A DNA stretch of 64,000 bases from an uncultured Granulosicoccaceae bacterium (GTDB lineage Bacteria > Pseudomonadota > Gammaproteobacteria > Granulosicoccales > Granulosicoccaceae), in NCBI GenBank assembly GCA_937927895.1, contig CALGKA010000039.1, positions 1-64,000 of the forward strand, written 5' to 3'. The notes below the pieces were generated by a model. It saw only the letters and a list, made by a program, of their open reading frames with translations. It did not search any database and was not told the DNA's origin. Both the position numbers and the translations under genes were made by a program. Below are positions 1 to 8,753 of this stretch, one piece after another. Numbering within the stretch: position 1 is the stretch's first letter; every line of letters starts with the position of its first letter.

Positions 1-290
1 TAAGCGAGGGACTTTGAATCTGTGAAGTTTAATTATTTTCTAACTCCAGTAAAAACACCCACCCAACCAAAGTAACACTCGTCTTCTTTTAAGGAAACCC
101 ACAAGCGTGAGCGTGGGACTTTGAAACCGTGAAGTTTAATAATCTTCTAACTCCAATAAAAACATCAACCCAACCAAAGTATCGCTCGTCTTTTTTTAAG
201 GAAACCCACAAGCATAAGCGTGGGACTTTGAAACCGTGAAGCTTAATAATCTTCTAACTCCAACAAAATAACTCTACACGAGCCCATACC
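1..290. repeat. 107-bp tandem repeat, about 2.6 copies
   Basis: The motif GGGACTTTGAA (or GGGACTTTGAAA) recurs at 8, 115 and 222, an exact 107-bp period, and the sequence between copies is about 90 percent identical by eye. Each complete junction carries a dyad CCCAC-N10-GTGGG (98-117 and 205-224). A decayed trace of the same junction (CTTAAG, ACCACCTGCAAGC, AAAGCGT) is visible at about 305-333, running into the end of the next gene. The array is cut by the window start, so its true copy number is unknown. No coding frame is supported. It lies downstream of the two minus-strand genes that follow, so a role as a 3' end or terminator array is possible but unproven. Confidence 0.85.
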
Positions 291-323
291 ACTTTTCGTC
301 ATCACTTAAGAACCACCTGCAAG

Positions 324-683
324 CTAAAGCGTAAATTTCTCATCAGGTAAATCTAAATAAGCAGAGATACCCACAGTCGCAATAACAGACACCGTCTTAT
401 TCTCATGATCTTCAAGGTTTAATCCACCTGGCTCTGCCTCTACAGTCACTTGCCCGTGCGGTAATTCTGCAGCTACTGCTTTGCAATCAACCAGCTCTGG
501 TTTCTGCACGCCTACTTTGACTTTCACTATCATTTTTTCGCGATCGATATCCAGGGATCTAAACAATGTTATTGAACTGTGATGCAAAGCGTCTTGCACG
601 GCGCGTTTGGCAGCTTTGGTGTAGTCTTCTCCGTATAGGTCATTACCGGTACCAAGCTCTAAAATAATTCTCTTTATTGGCAT
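324..683 (-). CDS. Lin0512 family protein (copy 2)
   Basis: 119 residues, about the usual length for the Lin0512/TIGR02058 family of small conserved proteins of unknown function. Family marks are the N-terminal LELGTGNDLYGEDYTKAAKRA, the ITLFRSLDID segment and the GQVTVEAEPGGLN stretch. The start overlaps the stop of the upstream paralogue by one base (TAATG), so the pair is probably co-transcribed and translationally coupled. The two copies share about 40 percent identity by eye, which suggests an old tandem duplication or two subunits of one assembly. No catalytic function can be assigned. The stop lies close to the 107-bp repeat array. Confidence 0.85.
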   Translation of the reverse strand: MPIKRIILELGTGNDLYGEDYTKAAKRAVQDALHHSSITLFRSLDIDREKMIVKVKVGVQKPELVDCKAVAAELPHGQVTVEAEPGGLNLEDHENKTVSVIATVGISAYLDLPDEKFTL

Positions 684-1036
684 TACGCAGCACCTGCTTT
701 GGTTTCAATATCTAAATAAACTACAGCCGCGGCATTGGCGACTATGGTATGGCTAGTACCCTCCTGGATATCCAAACCACCTTTCACAACACTCACATTT
801 GCTTTGCCATAGGGGAGCACAGCTGCTATTTGTTGCTTATCAACCAGACCAGGTTCTGCAACCGCTATTTCTATATCGACTTCCATTTGATCTACCGGAT
901 AACCCAATGCCGGCACTACGGTTAAAGAGTTATGCCACAGCGCATCGCGTAGTGCTCGCACGGCGGCTTTTGTGTAGTCGCCACCACGTAGATCTACCCC
1001 CATTCCCATCTCTACCACTAACCGTTTTCTAGCCAA
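683..1036 (-). CDS. Lin0512 family protein (copy 1)
   Basis: 117 residues, first gene of a two-gene operon with its paralogue. It has the same family pattern: VEMGMGVDLRGGDYTKAAVRA near the N terminus, LTVVPALGYPVDQM in the middle, and VSVVKGGLDI followed by IVANAAAVVYLDIE at the end. Its alternating hydrophobic strands suggest a compact alpha/beta fold. The family is widespread next to metabolic genes, but its activity is not established. The upstream 328-bp gap separates it from a divergently transcribed lipoprotein gene, so its promoter should lie there. Confidence 0.85.
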   Translation of the reverse strand: MARKRLVVEMGMGVDLRGGDYTKAAVRALRDALWHNSLTVVPALGYPVDQMEVDIEIAVAEPGLVDKQQIAAVLPYGKANVSVVKGGLDIQEGTSHTIVANAAAVVYLDIETKAGAA

Positions 1037-1364
1037 ACTATATCTCCCGCTTATATGTTGTTACGTAACGTGACGCTAAACGATGTGCACAGATTTGTCA
1101 CTGCATAATTTTTAACAATTCATTGGGCGCGAAAATAGTCAATGTTCGCAACCACTTAAGGCAGCCTATAAAAACATATCGCAAGTAATTTATAAAAATA
1201 TATCGAAAGCGGGTGCAAGTTGTAAATTTACTGCCGCTAACGCCGTTGATACCGGTATGAAGATTGCGCTGACTGACGAAGTGTCAGGCCGCACGTAAAC
1301 CGGTCAATTTCAAATTGCTGGTTCTGCCTCATAACACCAGTGCTCACAACAAGCGGAGAATTTA
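1037..1364. other. Divergent intergenic region with short direct repeat
   Basis: 328 bp between the minus-strand Lin0512 pair and the plus-strand lipoprotein. No gene is supported. It holds a 10-bp palindrome GTTACGTAAC (1059-1068), 22 bp upstream of the Lin0512 start, and two near-identical 19-mers starting TATAAAAA at 1167 and 1191 (24-bp period). A purine-rich AGCGGAG at about 1353-1359 is a good ribosome-binding site for the gene at 1365. The palindrome could be an operator and the AT-rich repeats promoter elements; neither is proven. Confidence 0.5.
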
Positions 1365-2459
1365 ATGCAGCGTATTACTTCTACATTTTGCACTTTAGCC
1401 TCATGCGCGGTGCTTATGACAGCACTTAGCGCCTGTACAACATCACCTAGCAAAGGCCTTATCACACCGGATGCAGGTTCAAGCCTTTCAGGTCTTGAGC
1501 AAAAGCTTAAGGCTCGTGAGCTTATGCTTGATCAAAGAGAAGCTAAGCTTCGATCTATGCCTACAGCACAAGCTGCAATGGATCATTCATCAAGCCTGAC
1601 ACCACCGAACGCTAAGCCTGGGCAATGCTTCACTAAGATACTAACACCAGCAAAATACCGAACTGTTACTGAAAAGCAGATGGTTGAAGAAGCAGGTCAA
1701 AGAATTGAAGTGATTCCAGCAAGCTACAAAAATGCGACTAAACGTGTACTGGTTTCAGAAGCTACTGAAAAACTACAAGTGGTCCCGGCAACATACAAAA
1801 CTGTTACCGAAAGAGTAATGGTTCGACCTGCAACAACTAAAATCGAGCAAGTTCCTGCCACCTATGAAACAGTAACAAGCCGTATGCTTGACACACCAGC
1901 TCGCAAAGAGTGGAAGAAAGGCACAGGTCCCATTCAACGTGTTGACAACGACACTGGTGAGATCATGTGTTTGGTTGAAATCCCAGCCACCTATAAGACT
2001 ATTACCAAGCGCGTGTTAAAGACTCCTGCTACTAGTCGCACTGTTCAGATTCCTGCACAGTACGACACAGTCACAAAGCAAGTGGTAGCAACTGCAGCTA
2101 CAACTCGTGCCGTTACTATTCCTGCTAAGTACAAGACTATTCAGGTAACAGAAGAAGCTGCACCACCTTCACAGCGTCGTATAGAAATACCTGCGCGCTA
2201 CAAGCCGGTTACTCGTCAAGAATTGGTTAGCGAAGCTAAAGTTGAGTGGCGCGAAATTCTTTGCGAAACCAACATGACTACTGGCAAGATCACGCAAATT
2301 CAGCGCGCTCTTAAATCTGCCGGTTACAACCCAGGCCCAATCGATGGCAACATCGGTTCAGAAACTATGACTGCGGTTAACTCTTTTCAGCGAGCTAAAG
2401 GCTTCCCTGTTGAGAAATACCTAACTATGCAAACTATTCGTGCCCTCGGCGTTCAATAG
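1365..2459 (+). CDS. Lipoprotein with eight PATYKTVT-type repeats and a peptidoglycan-binding domain
   Basis: 364 residues. The N terminus is a lipoprotein signal ending in the lipobox LSAC (Cys24), so the protein is probably membrane-anchored in the periplasm or outer membrane. A short charged helix (about 45-65) follows. The centre is built of about eight degenerate units of the form (V/I)PA-x-Y-x-TVT-x-(K/R)-x-(V/L), for instance VPATYKTVTERVMV, VPATYETVTSRML and IPATYKTITKRVLK. Residues about 310-364 match a PG_binding_1 domain (QIQRALKSAGYNPGPIDGNIG...AVNSFQRAKG). A role in envelope or cell-wall attachment is inferred. The repeats suggest a fibrous or beta-solenoid spacer. A strong terminator follows. 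Confidence 0.85.
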   Translation: MQRITSTFCTLASCAVLMTALSACTTSPSKGLITPDAGSSLSGLEQKLKARELMLDQREAKLRSMPTAQAAMDHSSSLTPPNAKPGQCFTKILTPAKYRTVTEKQMVEEAGQRIEVIPASYKNATKRVLVSEATEKLQVVPATYKTVTERVMVRPATTKIEQVPATYETVTSRMLDTPARKEWKKGTGPIQRVDNDTGEIMCLVEIPATYKTITKRVLKTPATSRTVQIPAQYDTVTKQVVATAATTRAVTIPAKYKTIQVTEEAAPPSQRRIEIPARYKPVTRQELVSEAKVEWREILCETNMTTGKITQIQRALKSAGYNPGPIDGNIGSETMTAVNSFQRAKGFPVEKYLTMQTIRALGVQ

Positions 2460-2487
2460 TTTTTAGTTAGCAGTACCTTGTAGTACG

Positions 2488-2516
2488 AAGGCCCGCATTT
2501 TTGCGGGCCTTTTTTA
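2488..2516 (+). terminator. Rho-independent terminator
   Basis: An AAGGCCCGCA / TGCGGGCCTT stem with a short T-rich loop is followed directly by a run of T. It lies 28 bp after the lipoprotein stop codon and is a textbook intrinsic terminator for that gene. Confidence 0.9.
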
Positions 2517-2558
2517 TGTAACACATTATTTAGGCAGAGCAATTTTTAAGCAGCCCAC

Positions 2559-3401
2559 TTACGCAATCGATTTTAGCAACACTATACCCAATGCTACCAA
2601 TGAGGCTGCGAGCACACGCTGCTTGCCAAACGGCTCTTTTAAAAACAAGGCACCTATCAATGCTGCAAATATTACACTGGTTTCCCGCAGTGATGACACC
2701 ATAGCAATAGCACCAAGACTCATTGCGTAAATCACAAGCGCATAGGCAGCACTAGAAATAACAGCACCAATGACGATCGTACCAGATGACGCTTTTAGAT
2801 AATCAAACCACGCCTGTCTTTGAGTGAATAACAACCATATAACAATTGGCACTGCTTCAAAGGTAAATAACCACAGAATATAAGAAAGCACATTGCCAGA
2901 CTGCCTACCACCATAGCCATCTATCACCGTGTACATGGCAATAAAAACCGATGTAATCACACCCCAGCCAAGCGCCTGACTGGTTAGTTGCCCTCGCCGC
3001 CTACCAAACAATGCAAGACTCATTAGGCCAGCACTAATTAAAGCAATACCTGCCACGCCACCTGCTGTTAATTTTTCACCAATAAAGATCCAAGCCCCGA
3101 CAGCAACTAATACGGGCGCTAATCCTCTGAACAGGGGATATACCTGCGACAGATCACCACTTCGATAAGACTTTGCCAGGGTAAAGTAATAAAGATTATG
3201 CACGACCACCGAAGCGAAGATAAACCACCAACTTTCAACTGCAGGCACCGGCACAAACGGCAATGCCACCAGCAGTATTATTCCAGCTCCTCGATAAGCC
3301 GCGATGGCAAACTCCGGCGCACCACCAGACTTAACCAACGCATTCCAACTCGCGTGCATGACAGCCGCAAGTAAAACTAAAAGAATTAAAGTAGTGGTCA
3401 A
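2559..3401 (-). CDS. EamA/DMT-family transporter
   Basis: 280 residues, almost wholly hydrophobic, with about ten predicted transmembrane helices in two repeated halves of five, as expected for the drug/metabolite transporter superfamily. The HASWNALVKSG segment near the N terminus and the closing FGKQRVLAASLVALGIVLL are typical of the subfamily. The start is a TTG codon: a stop lies four codons upstream in frame and the next ATG would remove half of helix 1. The substrate cannot be read from sequence; relatives export amino acids or metabolites. It is divergent from the GH12-like gene, with an 18-bp palindrome between them. Confidence 0.85.
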   Translation of the reverse strand: MTTTLILLVLLAAVMHASWNALVKSGGAPEFAIAAYRGAGIILLVALPFVPVPAVESWWFIFASVVVHNLYYFTLAKSYRSGDLSQVYPLFRGLAPVLVAVGAWIFIGEKLTAGGVAGIALISAGLMSLALFGRRRGQLTSQALGWGVITSVFIAMYTVIDGYGGRQSGNVLSYILWLFTFEAVPIVIWLLFTQRQAWFDYLKASSGTIVIGAVISSAAYALVIYAMSLGAIAMVSSLRETSVIFAALIGALFLKEPFGKQRVLAASLVALGIVLLKSIA

Positions 3402-3528
3402 TGCACAGACTCAAAGCGGTGACATTGCAAAATAGCACATGCTGCGAACACGCTTCCAGCACCCTGAAGATCTGCACGCTCGTCTAGAACCGTTCAAGGG
3501 CAAACAGAGCTAACACATTGCAAAAACT

Positions 3529-3546
3529 ATTGTGTCATGACACAAT
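3529..3546. promoter_or_regulatory. Perfect 18-bp palindrome, candidate operator
   Basis: ATTGTGTCATGACACAAT is a perfect inverted repeat in the gap between two divergent genes (transporter start 3401, GH12-like start 3620). Its length and symmetry fit binding by a homodimeric regulator of the GntR or LacI type. The regulator is not encoded nearby. The lack of a T-tract and the short AT core make a terminator unlikely. Confidence 0.6.
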
Positions 3547-3619
3547 GATCGACACTTACGGGTAGCACTCGAACCATTTTCAGTTATAGTTAACAGCAGA
3601 TTTAACCTAGGCTAAACCA

Positions 3620-5044
3620 TTGTTTACAAAGACCAAACCAACACTTAATCGCCTAATCCTTTGGGCCAGTGTTACCACTGTTGTCGCCACTGTTTCGGCA
3701 TGCGGTAGCAGTTCTAATGGGCCAATAGAACTTACTGACAACAACCCACCCACTAACCAAAACCCGGTTTCCGAAACTAACCCGGATAGCGCTAGCGAAA
3801 ACACGGGTGGCGCAGACACCGGCGGTGAAAACGTTGTAGAAGGCAGCGAAGGTGAGGTAGACAATGAAGGACCGGAAGGGGTCGATAATACAGACAACAA
3901 CAATCCAGACAACTCGCAGCCCATCACAAACGAACCAGTCAGTGGCGAGCCAGTTGAGCGTCTACCTTCCGGTGGTCATTTGAGTAACCCGGGGTTTCAA
4001 TGGCCAGCAGTCGAAGATGCTACTGGTTACCGGTTAATTATTGAAGACCATCGGGCTGATAGAATTTCACAACAGCTTAGTGCAACAGAGGCTGGTTGCG
4101 CCGATACTGACGTCTGTAAGTTCACACCCTCAGTGGAAATTCATGACAGCATTTTAAAATGGCGCTTCCAGTCTTTTAATTCAGCAGGCGAATGGATATC
4201 AACCAGCACCGACGTTGCATACAACACATTAAGGTCCCTGACCACGCAACCTTATACTGAACTCGATAACATTGGCGCACCGCCCAACCCTGGTAACGGC
4301 TACCCCACTCTGGAGGTTGATCAATTTGTTGTCCTTAACAATGACTGGGGAGCAGGTGCTGTCAACAGTGACAACTGGACACAAACCGTTGCCGTTGATC
4401 GACTGACCAATGGCAATGCCAATATCGTATTTGAGTATGATTGGCTAGCGCAAACCGACGGCAATGAGTACGCAGTAAAGTCTTACCCACAAGTGATCTA
4501 TGGCAACAAACTAGGCGCGCATGTTTCCGGCACCTTCGAAGAACTTGGTGTTCCCGCTACAATTTCTGACTTAGAAGAATTTAAAATCGACTATCGCTAC
4601 AAAGAAACCGGGGATGCAGAGCGCAACCTGGCGTTTGAATCCTTCTTTCACTCAGACTGCGATATACGCGGACCTAACTTCTCCGTTGACAACCGCGAAT
4701 ACGAAATGATGGTCTGGATCTCAAGCCCCAGTATTAGAACCCCCGGTTCGACTAAAGCTGAAACGAGCGTCATGATAGACAATCAACTCTGGGATGTCTG
4801 GATCAAGCCTGAGCAAGATAAAGAATACATCGCGTTTACGGCTGTCAATGAACTTGCCCAAGGCACTTTAAACTGGAATCGTTTCATTGATTGGACGGTC
4901 GAATGGTCTGCGATCAACCAACCTGTCTACGATATTAAAGCGCTCGATCAAAACTGGTGCATGGCAGGCATAGAGTTTGGTGTCGAAACATGGTGGGGTG
5001 CTGCAAAGCTCACCTTAGAAGAGCTAAATATTACTCGTCAGTAG
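3620..5044 (+). CDS. Secreted lipoprotein with glycoside hydrolase family 12-like domain
   Basis: 474 residues. A lipoprotein signal ends at Cys28 (VSAC). A low-complexity acidic Asn/Asp/Glu/Gly/Pro linker follows (about 30-110), then a fibronectin-like segment with WPAVEDATGYRLIIED (about 128-205). Residues about 225-474 resemble GH12 (endo-beta-1,4-glucanase/xyloglucanase). Glu362 in EYEMMVW matches the family nucleophile and Glu456 in FGVETWWG matches the acid/base of FGTEPFTG-type motifs. The start is TTG with AGG nine bases upstream; I see no better start. A surface enzyme attacking beta-glucan is the likely role. The GH12 call rests on motif resemblance only. Confidence 0.75.
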   Translation: MFTKTKPTLNRLILWASVTTVVATVSACGSSSNGPIELTDNNPPTNQNPVSETNPDSASENTGGADTGGENVVEGSEGEVDNEGPEGVDNTDNNNPDNSQPITNEPVSGEPVERLPSGGHLSNPGFQWPAVEDATGYRLIIEDHRADRISQQLSATEAGCADTDVCKFTPSVEIHDSILKWRFQSFNSAGEWISTSTDVAYNTLRSLTTQPYTELDNIGAPPNPGNGYPTLEVDQFVVLNNDWGAGAVNSDNWTQTVAVDRLTNGNANIVFEYDWLAQTDGNEYAVKSYPQVIYGNKLGAHVSGTFEELGVPATISDLEEFKIDYRYKETGDAERNLAFESFFHSDCDIRGPNFSVDNREYEMMVWISSPSIRTPGSTKAETSVMIDNQLWDVWIKPEQDKEYIAFTAVNELAQGTLNWNRFIDWTVEWSAINQPVYDIKALDQNWCMAGIEFGVETWWGAAKLTLEELNITRQ

Positions 5045-5097
5045 AAACCTTTCACGCTTATACTTGGGCACGGTAAGTAACCTAAGTAACGCTGTCA

Positions 5098-6708
5098 GTG
5101 CGAGAATACGATTTCATCATTATAGGCGCCGGATCTGCCGGCGCTGTTATTGCCAATCGCCTCAGCGAAAATGGTCGCCATCAAGTCTTACTCTTAGAGG
5201 CAGGCGGCAGTGATCGCAAACTGTTTGTCCAGATACCTATTGGTTACGGCAAAACCTATTACGATGAACGCGTTAACTGGAAGTACCATACTCAACCGGT
5301 AGCAGGGCTTAACAACAAACCAAGCTATTGGCCGCGTGGGCGCGTATTAGGTGGTTCAAGCTCAATTAACGCCATGGTGTATGTGCGCGGTCATCCGCTC
5401 GACTACGACGATTGGGCTAAGGATGCACCCGGTTGGAGCTGGGCAGACGTAGCACCAATCTTTAAACGCATGGAAGACTGGGATGGCACACCACACCCTG
5501 AGCGTGGCGTCGGCGGATTGTTATCAGTACACAACACTGAAGGTCAAACCCATCCGTTGTGCGATCATTTTATTAGTGCCGCTAATCAACTACAAATACC
5601 GTCAAACAAAGACTACAACAGTGGCGATATGGAAGGTGCTGCGTTGTATCAAATCACCACTAAAGATGGTTGGCGCGGCTCTACTGCACGCTGTTATTTA
5701 CGCCCGGCGTTAGACCGGCGCAACCTGACTCTAGAAACCAACGCACAGGTTACGAAACTTTTGTTCAGTGGCAAAAAAGCCGAGCGTGTAACCTTTAAAC
5801 AAAACGGCACAGAAATCACGGTTAAAGCCCGACGCGAAATTATACTAAGCGCTGGTGCCGTTAACTCACCACAGTTACTAGAACTCAGTGGCATAGGCAA
5901 TTCTACTCACCTAAAGTCTGTAGATATCGCACCTGTTCACCACTTACCCCATGTAGGTGAAAACCTTTCTGATCATTTAGGCGCTGATATTGTTTGTAAA
6001 TCTCTGCTACCAAGCCTTAACCAGGAACTCCGTCCACTGCTAGGCAAGCTTAGGGCGGGGGTTAAGTTTTTATTGTTTCGTCGTGGGCCACTCAGCTTAA
6101 GTGTTAACCAGGCAGGTGGCTTTATACGTAGCCAAGCGGGTAGCGACCGCCCTGACCTGCAACTGTATTTTTCACCGCTAAGCTATACACGTGCCCCGGT
6201 TGGCACAAGGCCATTAGTAAACCCTGACCCTTTTGCAGGTTTTCTACTCGGGTACAACCCATGCAAGCCCACGAGCATTGGTCACATTCATATTCAATCA
6301 AATGATCCACTTGAAACCCCTGCTATTCAACCGAATTACTTATCTACTGAGTACGATAAAAAAATCATGTTAGAAGGCATGCACTTGATGCGTCGCTTTA
6401 GCAATACGCAAGTCATGCAAAATCTCATTAAAGAGGAAGTCTACCCCGGCACTGACATTCAAACGGATGAAGACCTGCAGCAATTTATTGCAGAAAATGC
6501 ATGGACGGTGTTTCACCCTTGCGGCACTTGCCGAATGGGTGCAAAACCTGAGTACTCCGTAGTTGACTCACGGCTCAAGGTACATGGCGTTGCAGGATTA
6601 CGCATAGCGGACGCTTCGATCTTTCCCTCTATTCCCACCGGCAACACCAATGCACCCGCCATTATGGTGGGAGAAAAAGCATCAGACATGATACTAGAAG
6701 ACAATTAA
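5098..6708 (+). CDS. GMC-family FAD-dependent oxidoreductase (choline dehydrogenase-like)
   Basis: 536 residues, usual GMC length. An N-terminal FAD Rossmann motif GAGSAGAVIANRL (about 10-23) is followed by the first GMC signature RGRVLGGSSSINAMVYVRG (about 80-100), the second signature GAVNSPQLLELSGIG (about 254-268), and the C-terminal catalytic region with HPCGTCRMG (His near 477) and NTNAPAIMVGEKA. It oxidises a primary or secondary alcohol to aldehyde or ketone using FAD. The family includes choline and long-chain alcohol dehydrogenases, and I cannot fix the substrate. The GTG start is the only start after the in-frame stop at 5083-5085. A transhydrogenase homologue follows on the same strand, 75 bp downstream. 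Confidence 0.9.
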   Translation: MREYDFIIIGAGSAGAVIANRLSENGRHQVLLLEAGGSDRKLFVQIPIGYGKTYYDERVNWKYHTQPVAGLNNKPSYWPRGRVLGGSSSINAMVYVRGHPLDYDDWAKDAPGWSWADVAPIFKRMEDWDGTPHPERGVGGLLSVHNTEGQTHPLCDHFISAANQLQIPSNKDYNSGDMEGAALYQITTKDGWRGSTARCYLRPALDRRNLTLETNAQVTKLLFSGKKAERVTFKQNGTEITVKARREIILSAGAVNSPQLLELSGIGNSTHLKSVDIAPVHHLPHVGENLSDHLGADIVCKSLLPSLNQELRPLLGKLRAGVKFLLFRRGPLSLSVNQAGGFIRSQAGSDRPDLQLYFSPLSYTRAPVGTRPLVNPDPFAGFLLGYNPCKPTSIGHIHIQSNDPLETPAIQPNYLSTEYDKKIMLEGMHLMRRFSNTQVMQNLIKEEVYPGTDIQTDEDLQQFIAENAWTVFHPCGTCRMGAKPEYSVVDSRLKVHGVAGLRIADASIFPSIPTGNTNAPAIMVGEKASDMILEDN

Positions 6709-6783
6709 GCCACGAGCACCTGGCCTATGAGATAGATTAGGTTAAGATAGCTGACAAGCACTACTATTGCAGAGGAGAACAAC

Positions 6784-8088
6784 ATGGGCTGCCAATATTT
6801 TGAGCCAACAGAAGGCGGCGCTACTTCTTATACCGTCGCCATCCCAAAGCTTACGTTTGGTCGTGGCGCACTCGCAGAGCTTGGCATACGTGCAGAAAAC
6901 CTTGGGCTACGGAAAATTGTCTTATTTACAGATGCAATTCTTGAGCAAGGCCCTATCCTTGAGATAGCCAGGCAGTCTTTAAAAAAGCAGAACATTGAGT
7001 TCACGGTATTTTCAGACATCAAAATAGAACCTGACGACGACAGTGTCATGCTAGCCGCCACCGCGCTAAAAGAAGCACAACCGGACGGGGTTATTTCCGT
7101 TGGCGGCGGATCAGTAATAGACACAGCAAAAGCTGCCATGTTAATCGCCGCGCACGGCGGCCACATAAAAGAATACTTTGCAGCCCCTATAGGCTCTGGA
7201 AAACCAATACCCGGCCCGGTCCTACCCCACATTGCGTGCGCCACCACTTCAGGCACTGGCAGCGAGTGTACTTCCATTACAGTTATACGCATCAATGAAC
7301 TCAATACAAAGTTCGTGGTAGCGAGCCCGCATATACTTCCAACCATTGCTATTGTTGATCCGCAGTGTTGCGATAGCCTTCCTTCCAACGTGGTGGCATC
7401 TTGTGGATTTGATCTTTTATGCCACGCGCTTGAGTGCTATACCGCACGCGCTTACACCGAACATGCAGAAATTAAAGACCCGGGTGCGCGGCAATTAATA
7501 CAAGGAGCCAATCCGTTTAGTGACCTTAGTGCGCAAAAAGCACTTGAAATTGCAGGTATGTATTTAAAACGGGGAGTTGCTGACAACACCGATACGACAG
7601 CCCGCGACAATCTGATGTGGGGTGCGACCTTAGCAGGCATAGCGTTTGGCAATTCAGGTACTCACTTACCACACGCTATGTCATATGGGGTTACTCACCT
7701 TATGAAAGATATCACTTCAAAAGATTATCAGGTGGCATCACCTTTTATACCACATGGCATTAGCGTTATTGTCAGCGCGCCTTCTATTTTTAAATACACC
7801 GCGGTTGCACAACCCGAAAGACACATGCAAGCTGCAGGTTTTTTAAACGCTGATGCTAAAGGCGCTGACACTAAAGACGCAGGTGAGGTGCTTTCAAAAC
7901 GACTAATTGAACTGATGCGCAGCACTAATATTCCCAACGGCTTAAACGCCGTTGGGTTCAATAATGGTCATATTAAAGCACTGGCCAAGTCTTCTTTCAG
8001 ACAACAACGTGCCCTTGCAAACGCACCACGTGAATCGAATCTTGTTGATCTTGAAAACATGTATAGCGGCGCATTGAATTATTGGTAG
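6784..8088 (+). CDS. Hydroxyacid-oxoacid transhydrogenase homologue (iron-containing alcohol dehydrogenase family)
   Basis: 434 residues. It follows the HOT (ADHFE1-type) branch of Fe-ADHs closely: SVGGGSVIDTAKAA nucleotide-binding motif, CATTSGTGSECT, SCGFDLLCHALECYTARAYTEH metal-binding region, an insertion QLIQGANPFSDL typical of HOT, and HLPHAMSYGV. HOT enzymes couple oxidation of 4-hydroxybutyrate (or similar) to reduction of 2-oxoglutarate without free NAD(P)H. AGGAG lies seven bases before the ATG. Its position after a GMC oxidoreductase suggests a shared alcohol or hydroxyacid oxidation role, which is inference. A plain NAD-linked Fe-ADH is the alternative. Confidence 0.85.
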   Translation: MGCQYFEPTEGGATSYTVAIPKLTFGRGALAELGIRAENLGLRKIVLFTDAILEQGPILEIARQSLKKQNIEFTVFSDIKIEPDDDSVMLAATALKEAQPDGVISVGGGSVIDTAKAAMLIAAHGGHIKEYFAAPIGSGKPIPGPVLPHIACATTSGTGSECTSITVIRINELNTKFVVASPHILPTIAIVDPQCCDSLPSNVVASCGFDLLCHALECYTARAYTEHAEIKDPGARQLIQGANPFSDLSAQKALEIAGMYLKRGVADNTDTTARDNLMWGATLAGIAFGNSGTHLPHAMSYGVTHLMKDITSKDYQVASPFIPHGISVIVSAPSIFKYTAVAQPERHMQAAGFLNADAKGADTKDAGEVLSKRLIELMRSTNIPNGLNAVGFNNGHIKALAKSSFRQQRALANAPRESNLVDLENMYSGALNYW

Positions 8089-8123
8089 CATCACCTATTA
8101 AAATAGTTATTGCTATAAAATCG

Positions 8124-8753
8124 TTAGAGCCCGGCACTGTCCCGCGCCGATACTGCTGCGTACCAACGATGTAAGTTTTCATACTCTACAGGCGGTACAA
8201 GCTTTATCCATTTTGCAAATTCAAGCGTTGTAAACGCGGTGATATCAGCAATACTAAAATCATTGCCTGCTACATATTCACGGTGCGCCAAATGATCATT
8301 CAACCACTGCATAAACTGTTCGGCACGTGCGCGACCGCGATCAACCAACTCTGGTATTTGCGCATGCTGATGAGGCCCTGCGACCGCATGATCTTTAAAA
8401 CCTTTAGAACGATTGCGAAACGATTCACCTACCGCTAGAAACCCGTCATTCTCTATGCGCCAGTTGAGGTCTGCAATGATTCCGCGCTGTTTGGCATCAG
8501 CCCCCATTAACGCAGGTTCCGGATACGCTGTTTCAAGATAGTGACAAATACCATTGCTGGTATTAAGCATGGTGCCATCATCGAGCTCAAGCAGTGGCAC
8601 GGTGCGATGCGCATTGAGCTTCACAAACGCTTCAGTATGTTGCTCGCGATTGGCAAGGTCTACTTCAACCACTGGAATCTGTAGGTTTTTTTCAGCAATA
8701 AACATCCGCACCCGCCTTGGGCTCGGTGCAGTTGAGCAGTCATAAAATTTCAT
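8124..8753 (-). CDS. Glutathione S-transferase family protein
   Basis: 209 residues, normal GST length. The N-terminal thioredoxin-like domain (about 1-80) begins MKFYDCSTAPSPRRVRMFIAEK and carries the cis-proline/glutathione region HRTVPLLELDDGTML. The all-helical C-terminal domain (about 90-205) includes the N-capping stretch FSIADITAFTTLEFAKWI. It probably conjugates or reduces small electrophiles with glutathione in the cytoplasm. The substrate is unknown. Transcription converges with the transhydrogenase gene, and only 35 bp separate the two stops. No cofactor-specific neighbour is seen. Confidence 0.9.
   Translation of the reverse strand: MKFYDCSTAPSPRRVRMFIAEKNLQIPVVEVDLANREQHTEAFVKLNAHRTVPLLELDDGTMLNTSNGICHYLETAYPEPALMGADAKQRGIIADLNWRIENDGFLAVGESFRNRSKGFKDHAVAGPHQHAQIPELVDRGRARAEQFMQWLNDHLAHREYVAGNDFSIADITAFTTLEFAKWIKLVPPVEYENLHRWYAAVSARDSAGL

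Noticed and set aside
1-290. CRISPR array
   Set aside because: The period is 107 bp and the whole unit is repeated, with no unique spacers.
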